Shown here: positions 43,398-52,596 of the stretch, piece by piece
Layout: each line of letters starts with the position of its first letter
How positions within the stretch are numbered: position 1 is the stretch's first letter
Assembly (NCBI GenBank): GCA_046152955.1
Contig: JBJXGA010000473.1
Location: 6,394-70,393 of the forward strand
DNA from: SIAF01 sp046152955
GTDB lineage: Bacteria; Planctomycetota; Planctomycetia; Planctomycetales; Planctomycetaceae
Direction of reading: 5' to 3'
Length of the DNA stretch: 64,000 nt
Notes under the pieces: model-generated
Databases searched by the model: none
Seen by the model: the letters and a program-made list of their open reading frames with translations, nothing else
Told to the model about the DNA's origin: nothing
Program-made: the position numbers and the translations under genes

Positions 43398-44030
43398 CCT
43401 ACACTCCTAGCCCAATTCTTGGAAATGGCCGAACAACTCAGACCGACTTCGCTGCACTTTCCGATCCAATGGCAAATTGTACATCAGTATACATACATGT
43501 GTCAAGCAAACGGCTCGTCCAGTCAACGGTTCGTTTGTCACAGCACGGGAGGTCTGTCACCTGCTTCATCACCTGCTTCATCACCTGCTTCATCATCTGC
43601 TTCATCATCTGGTCCGTCATCTGGTCCGTCATCTGGTCCGTCATCTGGTCCGTCATCTGGTCCGTCATCTGGTCCGTCATCTGGTCCGTCACCCCAAAGA
43701 GAGTGGCCCTATCCGGCACATCCCTTGTCCTGTCAATGCGTTATGGCTTCAGACCTGACCCAGGACAGCCTGCTCCGTCACGGTCTGACAACCTGAGTGG
43801 GGCGCTATCTGACAGCGATCACTCCGACAGTTCGCCGGCACTTGGGGGAAGCCTCACCCAGAGACTCCTGGCGATTCCGTCTTCCGCTCGATGAGAGCCG
43901 CCAGTTGTGCCAGGGTCTGCATCATCACCTCGGCCACAGCGAGCTTGAGTCCCAATTCCTTTTCGATCTGCGCGATGGCTCGAACTAGCGTCAGCGACGA
44001 GCCGCCGAGGTCGAAGAAGTTGTCGTACAG
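43044..44030. repeat. segmental duplication, copy 1
   Basis: From 43044 to about 44030 this DNA matches 55905-56800 closely: DUF4365 gene, spacer, 12-bp array and the end of the NRPS gene. It differs by single bases, a 6-bp change in the DUF4365 frame and the number of 12-bp units. Beyond ~44030 similarity falls to that of paralogous modules. Confidence 0.8.
43561..43692. repeat. 12-bp minisatellite, eleven units
   Basis: Four units CTGCTTCATCAY followed by seven units CTGGTCCGTCAY, exactly 12 bp each. On the minus strand it would encode a Met-Thr-Asp-Gln run within a 93-codon open frame (43438-43719), but no start site supports expression. The second copy of this locus (56415) has only four units, so the array changes length. 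Confidence 0.9.
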
Positions 44031-47000
44031 TCGCACCTCGTCGACGTGCAGAACCTCTTTCCAAACCTGGGCCAGCAGGCACTGCAGAGGGGTCTGGGGC
44101 TCGTCGCTCGCGTCATGTTCATCAGACAGGCTCCGACGAGTCTCTGGCGCCGGGAGCCCCTTCCGATCCACCTTGCCGTTGGGGGTCAGCGGCAGCGCGT
44201 CGAGGATGACGAATGCCGAGGGGACCATGTAATCGGGCAACTTGTCGTGAAGGTCGCTCTGCAGGTCAGTCGCCGTCGAGGGCATCGCTGCCGACTGTGG
44301 CACAATATACGCAGCCAGCCGCTTGTCGCCAGGATGGTCTTCCCGCAACAGCACCACCCCCTGCCGCACCTGCGGATGCTGCCCCAGCACCGCCTCGATC
44401 TCTCCCAGTTCGATCCGGAACCCGCGCAACTTGACCTGCTGATCGAGCCGTCCCAGGAATTCCAGATTGCCATCCGGTCGCCAGCGGACCAGATCGCCGG
44501 TCCGGTACATCCGCGCCCCTGGAACGTCGCGGAATGGATCGGGAACAAACTTCTCAGCGGTCAACTCAGGGCGGATCCAATAGCCGCGGGCCACTCCGTC
44601 GCCGCCAATGTTCAATTCTCCCGGGATCCCGACCGGCGCCAACTGGCGATTCTGATCCAGAACATAGACGCGCGTGTTGGCAATCGGTCGGCCAATGACA
44701 TTTGACTGCCCGTGGGGCTCGACACGGTGGATCGTCGACCAGATGGTCGTTTCCGTGGGGCCGTAAAGATCCCAAAGAGCCCCGACGCGCGGGAGCAACT
44801 CTTCTGCCAGGTCGTCCGGCAGCGACTCCCCGCCGCAAAGGCATTTCAGTTGCTTGTTCCCCTCCCAGCCGGACAGCAGCAACAACCGCCATGTCGCCGG
44901 AGTGGCCTGCATGACCGTCGCGCGCGAGTCGGCCAGCGCGGACGCCAGACGCGCCCCATCCGCAACTGTGTCGCCAGAGACGATGACCGTTCTGCCGCCG
45001 ACAACCAGCGGCAAAAACAATTCCAGGACCGAAATATCGAACGCGCAGGTCGTAACCGCCAGCAGGACATCCTGCTCCGACAATCCCGGCTCCTCGCGCA
45101 TCGCACACAGGAAGTTCACCACCGAACGGTGGCGAATCTCGACCCCCTTGGGGCGGCCGGTTGAACCCGAGGTGTAGATCACGTAGGCCACGCTGTCGGC
45201 GTCGGCGCGCTGTCCCGGATGCCTGGCGTTCGCCTCTCCCGGTTGGGAATCCTCGGCATCCAATGCGACGACCTGCGCTGCATGCGGAGGGAACGATCCG
45301 GCTGCCAGACGACGCGAGGTCACCAGCACCCCAGCCCGGCTGTCCTCCAGCAAGAACGACCAGCGTTCGGCAGGGAGCGACGGATCGAGCGGCACATACC
45401 CCCCCCCTGCCTTCAGAATCCCCAGCAGCCCGACAAGCATCTCCGGCGAACGGTCCACGCAGAGCCCCACCAACACCCCTGGGCCAACCCCCAGCCCGAT
45501 CAGGCGCTGCGCCACCTGATTGGCCCGCGCATTGAGTTCCCGATACGTCAGTGTCCGCTCCTCAAACACGACGGCCACGGTCTCGGGGGTCCGTTTCACC
45601 TGCGCCTCGAACAACTCGTGCAGACACTGGTCGCGGGGATACTCCGTCTCGGTCCGGTTCCACGCCACCAGGATCTGCTCTTGTTCGGCCGAAGTCAGCA
45701 GCGGCAACTCGCCGATTGGCCGACCGGGATCGGCAACGATCCCCTCCAACAACACCTGGAAGTGTCCCGCCAGTCGCCCGATCGTTTCGGGCTGGAACAA
45801 GTCCGTGTTGTACTCCAGCGTACCTCGAAAGTGACCATCCTGCTCGCCCAGCGACAGCGTCAGGTCGAACTTGGCCGTCGGATTGTCGATGGCCAGACCG
45901 CTGACCGTAAGGCCCTGCAGTTCCAGCGGAGCCGAAGGGGCGTTCTGCAGGACAAACATCACCTGGAACAGGGGGCTGTGGCTCAAGTTCCGTTCCGGTT
46001 GCAGTTCTTCCACCAGCTTTTCGAACGGCAGATCCTGGTGGGCATAGGCCCCCAGCGTCACCTCCCGCACCCGCTTCAACACTTCCCGGAATGTGGGATT
46101 CCCCGACAGGTCCGTCCGCAAAACCAGCGTGTTGACGAAAAACCCGATCAATCCTTCGACCTCAGTCCGGTTCCGCCCCGCGATCGGCGCCCCGACCAGC
46201 ACGTCGTCCTGTCCGCTGTACCGCGACAGCAGCACCTGGAACGCCGCGAGCAGCGTCATGAACGGCGTGACCGCCTCGTTACGACTCAGCAGGTACAGCG
46301 CCTGTGTCAACGCTCCGTCGAGGACCACCTCCCGCCGCGCGCCGCGGTATCCGGCCACGGCTGGCCGCGGAAAGTCGGCCGGCAGTTCCAAAACCGCCGG
46401 CGCCCCAGCCACCTGCTGCTTCCAGTACGTCAGTTGCCGTTCCAGCGCCGCACCTTGGAGCCATGCGCGCTGCCAGACGGCATAATCCAGGTATTGAATG
46501 GGCAACTGCGGCAACGGCGACGGTTCATTTTTGGCGAACGCCTCATACAACACCGTCAATTCTCGTTCAAACACTCCCATCGACCAGCCGTCTGAGGCGA
46601 TGTGATGCATCGTCAGGACCAGGATGTGGTCCTGTTCTTCCAGTTCCAGGACACGCGCCCGCAACATCACGTCCCGTGACAAGTCGAAGGGTCGGCTGGC
46701 CTCTTCCGCGGCCAACCGCCGCGCTTCCGTCTCGCAAACGCTCGCGGGGATCCCTTCCAGGTCGGAGACCATCAGGCGAAAGGAAGACGTTTCGAGAACC
46801 GCCACCTGCGGTTGCCCGTCGACAAGCACGAAGGTCGTCCGCAGCGCTTCATGACGCCGCACAATCTCAGACAAACTCCGGGCCAACGCCGCGACGTTCA
46901 ACGGTCCCCGTAGCCGCAAGGCCCACGGAATATTGTAGGTCGCACTCCCAGGGGCCAACTGATCGAGGAACCACAGCCGCTCCTGTGCGAACGACAACGT

Positions 47001-50000
47001 CCGGCGCGCGTCGGACGGCACGAGACGCTGAGGCAGCGCAGTGACGGTCGGTGCGTCGGCGCGCATCCGCTCGATTCGCTTTGCCAGTCCCGCCACGGTC
47101 GGCACTTCGAACAGGCTTCGCACGGGCAGATCAACCGCCAGAACATCCCGCACACGGGCGATTACCTGCGTCGCCAGCAGCGAGTGCCCCCCCAACTCGA
47201 AGAAGTTGTTGTGGCTTCCGACGTGCTCCAACCCCAGCACGCGACTCCAGATCCCGGACAACAACTCTTCGACCGGCGTCCGCGGGGCAACAGGGATCGG
47301 CTCCAAATGATCCCGGTCCCAATCAGGCGCTGGCAAGGCCTTCCGGTCCACCTTCCCGTTGGGGGTCAACGGCAGCGTGTCGAGGAGGACGAACGCGCCG
47401 GGGACCATGTAGTCGGGCAGCTTGTCGTGCAGGGATTGCCGCAGATCAGCCCCTGCGGGACGCGTTTCCGCCTCCTGAGAAACGATGTATGCCGCGAGCC
47501 GCTTATCGCCAGGGTGGTCTTCCCGCAACACGACGACCGCCTGCCGCACCTGCGGATGCTGCCCCAGCACCGCCTCAATCTCTCCCAACTCGATCCGGAA
47601 CCCGCGGAGTTTGATCTGCTGATCGAGTCGGCCGAGAAACTCCAGGTTGCCATCGGGTCGCCAGCGGACCAGGTCGCCAGTGCGGTACATCAGGGCCCCG
47701 GGAGCCTCACTGAATGGATCGGCAACGAACTTCTCAGCGGTCAATTCCGGACGGTTCAAGTAGCCCCGCGCGACACCCGCTCCGGCAAGATACAATTCTC
47801 CCGGCACGCCAATCGGTACTGGTTGGCGGTGGCCATCCAGCACGTAGACGCGCGTGTTCGCAATCGGACGCCCGATCGTGGCCTGGGCATCGGGCAGCCG
47901 CAACGCGCAGGTCGAATAGGTCGTGTCTTCAGACGGGCCATACAGATCGTACACCCGTTGGACCTGAGTTTGCCGGTAAATCGTTCCGACCAGGCTGGTC
48001 GAGAGCGGTTCGCCCGCCAGGTTCACCGTCACGACCGAATCGGGCACGGCTTGCAGTTCCAGCAATTCGGCGATGGCGGAAGGAACCGTGTTGATCAGCC
48101 TGACACGGGCATCCGGCGATCGATTCGCGAGTTCCAGAGCATTCTCAACCAAGATCACGCATCCCCCGGAGCAGAGAGGGACGAACACCTCGTACACCGA
48201 CAGGTCGAAACAAATCGAAGTGGTGGCCAGAACGCCGGACAGCTCTTGCACAGTGAAAACGCTCTGAGCCCAAGCGATCAAGGCGACTGTATTGCGGTGC
48301 TCGAGTGCCACACCTTTTGGCCGGCCGGTCGACCCCGAGGTGTAGATCACATAGGCGAGATTCTCAGGACCGGCGGAACAAACCGGGTCGGTGTCGGGCG
48401 CCGTGCCAATGTCCGTCCAATCCGTGTCCAGACAGACGACCCTGGCCGCATGAAAGGGCAGGCTCTTCACGAGATTCTGTTGCGCCAGCAGCACGCTCGC
48501 CTGACAATCGTGCAGCATGAAGCCGACCCGCTCCGTGGGGTAGGCCGGATCCAGTGGCACGTAAGCGCCTCCCGCCTTGAGAATCCCCAGCAGCCCGACG
48601 ATCATCACCGGCGAGCGTTCCACGCACAGGCCGACCAATACCTCCGGCCCGACTCCCAGCTCAATCAGATGGTGTGCCAACCGGTTGGCTCGCGCGTTGA
48701 GCTCGCCATACGTCATCGACTCATCGCCGCAGACCAGCGCCACGGCATCCGGCGTGCGGGCCACCTGTGCCTCGAATAATTTGTGGATGCACCTGTCGCG
48801 GGGGTCATCGGTCGCCGTCCGGTTCCACTCCACCACGATCTGCTGCCGCTCGGCCGCTGACAGCAGCGGCAGGTGGCCGATCCGCTGGTCGGGATCGGCG
48901 ACGATCCCTTCCAGCAACACCTGGAAATGTCCGATCAGGCGCTCGATGGTCGTCGCCTGGAACAGGTCGGTGTTGTACTCCAGCGTGCCGCGGAGTTGGC
49001 CATCCTGTTCACCCAGCGACAGCAGCAGATCCAACTTGGCCGTCGCATTGTCGATGGCCAGGCGGCTGACTGCAACACCCGGGAACTCCAGCGAAGACCA
49101 CGGCGTGTTTTGCAGGACAAACATCACCTGAAACAACGGGCTGTGGCTCAGGCTGCGTTCCGGAGACAGTTCTTCCACCAGCTTCTCGAACGGCAGATCC
49201 TGGTGGGAATAGGCCCCCAGAGTCACCTCCCGGACCCTCCCCAGCAGCTCCCGGACCGTGGGATTCCCCGACAGGTCGGTTCGCACCACCAACGAGTTGA
49301 TGAAGAACCCGATCAGACCTTCCACCTCCGTCCGGTTCCGTCCGGCAATCGATGTCCCCACCGACACATCTTCCTGGCCACTGTACCGCGCCAACAGCAC
49401 CTGGAAGGCCGCCAGGAGCGTCATGAACGGCGTCACCCCCTGGCGGCGGCTCAGCGCGTGCAGCGCCTGCGTCAGGCTCGCGTCCAGCACGATCTCCCGA
49501 TGCGCGCCGCGGTATCTGGCCACTGTCGGTCGTGGAAAATCGGTCGGGAGTTCCAGGACTGCCGGAGTCCCGGTCAACTGCTGCTTCCAATACGCCAGTT
49601 GCCGGTCCAATTCCGCATCGCGCAGCCAGGTGCGCTGCCACATCGAATAATCCACGTATTGAATGGGCAACTGGGGCAACGGCGACGGTTCATTTTTGGC
49701 AAACGCCTCGTACAACGCCGTCAATTCCCGTTCGAACACTCCCATCGACCAGCCGTCGGAGGCGATGTGGTGTATTGTCACGACCAGGAAGTGGTCCTGA
49801 TCTCCCAGCGGGAGGAGCTGCGCGCGCAGCATCACGTCCCGCGCCAAGTCGAAAGGGCGGCCGGCCTCTTCCACAGCCAGCCGCTGCGCTTCCGCCTCGC
49901 GACCATTCTCGGAGACCCCCTGCAGGTCGGTGACCGTCAGGTGAAACGGTGCCGGCTCGAGGACTACCACTTGCGGTTGACTATCGACCAGCACGAACGT

Positions 50001-52142
50001 CGTCCGCAGCGCTGCGTGACGCCGCACAATTTCTTGCAGGCTTCGTTCCAACGCCGCGACGTTCAACGGTCCCCGCAGGCGGTGAATCCACGGAATATTG
50101 TAGGTGGCGCTCCCAGGGTCCAATTGATCGAGAAACCACAGCCGTTCCTGCGCGAACGACAGCGGCAGACGCCCGTTGCGCGGCGCGGGACGCAGCGGCA
50201 AGATCCCGGCTGCCGGGGGGTCGGAGCGCGTTTGTTCGATTCGTGCTGCCAGTTCCGCCACCGTCGGCGCTTCAAACAGGCTGCGCACAGGCAGTTCCAC
50301 TTGCAGCGCATCGCGCACACGGGCGGTGACCTTCGTCGCCAGCAGCGAGTGCCCCCCCAGTTCGAAGAAACTGTCGTGGATTCCCACCTGTTCCACCCCC
50401 AGGACGCTGCTCCAAATCCCTGCCAGCAGTTCTTCCACAGGCGTCCGCGGCGCAACCACGGATTGCTCAAGGTGACGGCGATCCATCTCGGGCGCCGGCA
50501 ACGCTTTCCGGTCCACCTTGCCGTTGCGGGTCAACGGGAGTTGATCGAGGAACACGAACGCCGACGGCACCATGTAGTCGGGCAGGCGCGCGCCGAGTTC
50601 GCGACGCAGCAGCGCCTGATCGACGGTCATTCCCGGCGCCGGTACGACGTAGGCCACCAGTTGCTTGCCTCGGGGGCCGCTGTCCCGCGCCATCACGGTC
50701 GCCTGGCCAACCCCGGTTTGTGCCACAAGCGCCGCTTCGATCTCTCCCAGTTCGATCCGGAATCCACGGATTTTTACTTGCTGGTCGGCACGCCCCACAA
50801 AGGCCAGCGTCCCGTCCCCCCGCCACCTCGCCAAATCCCCCGTGCGGTACATCCGGCCGCCGGGCTGGACGGCATACGGATCTGCCACAAACCGTTCGGC
50901 CGTCAGACCAGGGCGATTCAAATAGCCGCGCGCCAGCCCGACTCCGGCGATGTACAATTCACCGGTGACCCCCACCGGCACCGGTTCCAGAGCGCCGTCC
51001 AAAACGTACACCCGCGTGTTCCAGAGGGGGGATCCGATGTCGGGTCGGTCCGGCCAGTTCGCGGAATCGGACGTCAGAATCGCCGATGTGACCACATGCG
51101 TTTCAGCCGGGCCATAATGATTGTGGAGCCGGCACCCCGGATGCTTCGCAAAGAACCGTCGCAATGTGGGCGTGATCGTCAGCGCTTCGCCTGCCTGATA
51201 GATGTTGGCCAGCGCAGGCAGCGCGCAGTTTGTTTCCAATGCCGCTTCCGCCAGGTATTCCAGCACGACGTTGGGGATGAACAGATCGGTGACCCCCTGC
51301 TGAGCGATGAATGCCGCCATCCGGCGCGGGTCCAGCCGCGTCTGGCTGTCGACGACCACGACGCTCAGTCCCCAGACCAGCGCGTACAGAACTTCCTGCA
51401 GCGAAACGTCGAAGCCGATCGAAGTGAACTGCGCCACCCGACCCCCCGAACCGGCCGGCGTTTGCCAATTCATGAGGTTGACCAGCGTCACATGCGGCAG
51501 AACCACACCCTTGGGGACTCCCGTGGAGCCGGAGGTGTAGATTACGTAAGCCAGGTGTTGCGGCCGCAGCGGACAGATGCGTTCGCCGTCCAGCGGATCA
51601 TGCGACGCAGCGCAATTCAGCATATCCCGAGTCTCTGTCGCATCCAGCAGAAGAACCGCAGCCGACTGCGGCAGCCTCTCACGTGCGGAGTGCGTACTGA
51701 GGACCACTGTCGGAGCGGCATCCGCCAGCATTTGCGCCAGGCGCGCCGCGGGATACTCGGGGTCGAGCGGCAGGTAGCCTCCCCCCGCCTTGAGCGTGGC
51801 CAGCAACCCAACCACCATTTCGATCGACCGCTCCAAACAAACACCCACCAGTCGCTCGGGCCCCACCCCCAGATCGATCAGGTGATGCGCCAACCGGTTG
51901 GCCCGCGCGTTGAGTTCGGCATACGTCATCGACTCGTTGCCGCACACGACCGCAACGGTATCCGGCGTGCGAGCCACCTGCGCCTCGAACAACTTGTGGA
52001 TGCACTTGTCGCGGGGATACTCCGTCTCGGTACGGTTCCACTCCACCAGGATTTGCTCTCGATTCGCCGGCGGAACCCGCCGGACAAATGGCTCCAATGG
52101 CGCGACTCCGACTTGCCCTTCAGTTGGCTCCGCATACCCCAT
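43854..52142 (-). CDS. three-module NRPS: A-T-C-A-T-C-A-T
   Basis: A 2,762-residue non-ribosomal peptide synthetase from the ATG at 52142. Order: A1 (YTSGSTG near 200), T1 (GGHSL ~597), C2 (HHIASDGWS ~795), A2 (~1262), T2 (~1650), C3 (~1844), A3 (~2317), T3 (GGSSL ~2710). Specificity residues read by eye: A1 D-V-Q-F-Y-A-H-V-V (proline-like), A2 D-L-Y-N-N-A-L-T-Y (alanine-like), A3 D-I-L-Q-L-G-L-I-W (glycine-like). There is no epimerase, methylase, thioesterase or reductase. The N-terminus starts at the C–A linker (REQILVEWNRTETEYPRD), as if a condensation domain had been lost. The open frame runs up to 52304 (TTG), but that leader is a shadow of another frame. Confidence 0.95.
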   Translation of the reverse strand: MGYAEPTEGQVGVAPLEPFVRRVPPANREQILVEWNRTETEYPRDKCIHKLFEAQVARTPDTVAVVCGNESMTYAELNARANRLAHHLIDLGVGPERLVGVCLERSIEMVVGLLATLKAGGGYLPLDPEYPAARLAQMLADAAPTVVLSTHSARERLPQSAAVLLLDATETRDMLNCAASHDPLDGERICPLRPQHLAYVIYTSGSTGVPKGVVLPHVTLVNLMNWQTPAGSGGRVAQFTSIGFDVSLQEVLYALVWGLSVVVVDSQTRLDPRRMAAFIAQQGVTDLFIPNVVLEYLAEAALETNCALPALANIYQAGEALTITPTLRRFFAKHPGCRLHNHYGPAETHVVTSAILTSDSANWPDRPDIGSPLWNTRVYVLDGALEPVPVGVTGELYIAGVGLARGYLNRPGLTAERFVADPYAVQPGGRMYRTGDLARWRGDGTLAFVGRADQQVKIRGFRIELGEIEAALVAQTGVGQATVMARDSGPRGKQLVAYVVPAPGMTVDQALLRRELGARLPDYMVPSAFVFLDQLPLTRNGKVDRKALPAPEMDRRHLEQSVVAPRTPVEELLAGIWSSVLGVEQVGIHDSFFELGGHSLLATKVTARVRDALQVELPVRSLFEAPTVAELAARIEQTRSDPPAAGILPLRPAPRNGRLPLSFAQERLWFLDQLDPGSATYNIPWIHRLRGPLNVAALERSLQEIVRRHAALRTTFVLVDSQPQVVVLEPAPFHLTVTDLQGVSENGREAEAQRLAVEEAGRPFDLARDVMLRAQLLPLGDQDHFLVVTIHHIASDGWSMGVFERELTALYEAFAKNEPSPLPQLPIQYVDYSMWQRTWLRDAELDRQLAYWKQQLTGTPAVLELPTDFPRPTVARYRGAHREIVLDASLTQALHALSRRQGVTPFMTLLAAFQVLLARYSGQEDVSVGTSIAGRNRTEVEGLIGFFINSLVVRTDLSGNPTVRELLGRVREVTLGAYSHQDLPFEKLVEELSPERSLSHSPLFQVMFVLQNTPWSSLEFPGVAVSRLAIDNATAKLDLLLSLGEQDGQLRGTLEYNTDLFQATTIERLIGHFQVLLEGIVADPDQRIGHLPLLSAAERQQIVVEWNRTATDDPRDRCIHKLFEAQVARTPDAVALVCGDESMTYGELNARANRLAHHLIELGVGPEVLVGLCVERSPVMIVGLLGILKAGGAYVPLDPAYPTERVGFMLHDCQASVLLAQQNLVKSLPFHAARVVCLDTDWTDIGTAPDTDPVCSAGPENLAYVIYTSGSTGRPKGVALEHRNTVALIAWAQSVFTVQELSGVLATTSICFDLSVYEVFVPLCSGGCVILVENALELANRSPDARVRLINTVPSAIAELLELQAVPDSVVTVNLAGEPLSTSLVGTIYRQTQVQRVYDLYGPSEDTTYSTCALRLPDAQATIGRPIANTRVYVLDGHRQPVPIGVPGELYLAGAGVARGYLNRPELTAEKFVADPFSEAPGALMYRTGDLVRWRPDGNLEFLGRLDQQIKLRGFRIELGEIEAVLGQHPQVRQAVVVLREDHPGDKRLAAYIVSQEAETRPAGADLRQSLHDKLPDYMVPGAFVLLDTLPLTPNGKVDRKALPAPDWDRDHLEPIPVAPRTPVEELLSGIWSRVLGLEHVGSHNNFFELGGHSLLATQVIARVRDVLAVDLPVRSLFEVPTVAGLAKRIERMRADAPTVTALPQRLVPSDARRTLSFAQERLWFLDQLAPGSATYNIPWALRLRGPLNVAALARSLSEIVRRHEALRTTFVLVDGQPQVAVLETSSFRLMVSDLEGIPASVCETEARRLAAEEASRPFDLSRDVMLRARVLELEEQDHILVLTMHHIASDGWSMGVFERELTVLYEAFAKNEPSPLPQLPIQYLDYAVWQRAWLQGAALERQLTYWKQQVAGAPAVLELPADFPRPAVAGYRGARREVVLDGALTQALYLLSRNEAVTPFMTLLAAFQVLLSRYSGQDDVLVGAPIAGRNRTEVEGLIGFFVNTLVLRTDLSGNPTFREVLKRVREVTLGAYAHQDLPFEKLVEELQPERNLSHSPLFQVMFVLQNAPSAPLELQGLTVSGLAIDNPTAKFDLTLSLGEQDGHFRGTLEYNTDLFQPETIGRLAGHFQVLLEGIVADPGRPIGELPLLTSAEQEQILVAWNRTETEYPRDQCLHELFEAQVKRTPETVAVVFEERTLTYRELNARANQVAQRLIGLGVGPGVLVGLCVDRSPEMLVGLLGILKAGGGYVPLDPSLPAERWSFLLEDSRAGVLVTSRRLAAGSFPPHAAQVVALDAEDSQPGEANARHPGQRADADSVAYVIYTSGSTGRPKGVEIRHRSVVNFLCAMREEPGLSEQDVLLAVTTCAFDISVLELFLPLVVGGRTVIVSGDTVADGARLASALADSRATVMQATPATWRLLLLSGWEGNKQLKCLCGGESLPDDLAEELLPRVGALWDLYGPTETTIWSTIHRVEPHGQSNVIGRPIANTRVYVLDQNRQLAPVGIPGELNIGGDGVARGYWIRPELTAEKFVPDPFRDVPGARMYRTGDLVRWRPDGNLEFLGRLDQQVKLRGFRIELGEIEAVLGQHPQVRQGVVLLREDHPGDKRLAAYIVPQSAAMPSTATDLQSDLHDKLPDYMVPSAFVILDALPLTPNGKVDRKGLPAPETRRSLSDEHDASDEPQTPLQCLLAQVWKEVLHVDEVRLYDNFFDLGGSSLTLVRAIAQIEKELGLKLAVAEVMMQTLAQLAALIERKTESPGVSG

Positions 52143-52167
52143 GAACACCGTCTCGTTGAAACCTGTT

Positions 52168-52491
52168 TCAGCCGTCCAGCGCCCGCTGCACGATGGGTGC
52201 AATACAGGCCGCGTCGAGCGGTTTGGACCGCAAAGCGTCGAATGTAACGATCGTCGGCATCGCAAACCAGTCGCTACCGGGCTCAACGCGACGCGACTCG
52301 ACAATCGGCGGTCTGCCCTGGAAATTCCCTGTCCAGTGGCGCGCGGTGACGATCCAAATTGAGCACGTCGCCGCGGCCAATCCGATGGGTGGCCTGACTC
52401 GGCGAATCAAAACGTTCACAGCCTTCGTGTTCCGCACTGTTTCGAAATCGACACGCGCCACCCAGGCCGCGACGGCATTGCCGCCAATCAC
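52168..52491 (-). CDS. possible small gene just upstream of the NRPS
   Basis: An open frame of up to 107 codons from a GTG at 52491, ending 25 bp before the NRPS start. It reads VNVLIRRVRPPIGLAAATCS, then RHWTGNFQGRPPIVESRRVE and TFDALRSKPLDAACIAPIVQ. Codon use looks like coding sequence, but no ribosome site is visible, the start is uncertain and no family is recognised. It could instead be untranslated leader; the 450-bp gap must also hold divergent promoters for the NRPS and the zinc-ribbon gene. Confidence 0.3.
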   Translation of the reverse strand: MIGGNAVAAWVARVDFETVRNTKAVNVLIRRVRPPIGLAAATCSIWIVTARHWTGNFQGRPPIVESRRVEPGSDWFAMPTIVTFDALRSKPLDAACIAPIVQRALDG

Positions 52492-52596
52492 TTTTACCGT
52501 GCAGGCGCATGACCGGGCAGCCTGTGCTATATTCCTGACACTGGGCCGCACCCGGTGCTCTTTCCCTCGTTGGATTCCGATTTCAGGATGTGAGCC

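Noticed and set aside
43561..43692. CRISPR-like array
   Set aside because: Units are contiguous 12-mers without spacers, so it is a minisatellite.
43438..43719. 93-codon frame with Met-Thr-Asp-Gln repeats on the minus strand
   Set aside because: It is produced by the 12-bp array, has no start signal, and changes length in the second copy.
48873..52247. 1,124-codon plus-strand frame opposite the NRPS
   Set aside because: It is the antisense shadow of adenylation and condensation domains and shows His/Arg/Gln-rich noise.
52143..52304. N-terminal extension of the large NRPS to a TTG at 52304
   Set aside because: The extra 54 residues are Arg/Ser-rich and out of phase with a more coding-like frame; the ATG at 52142 is better.
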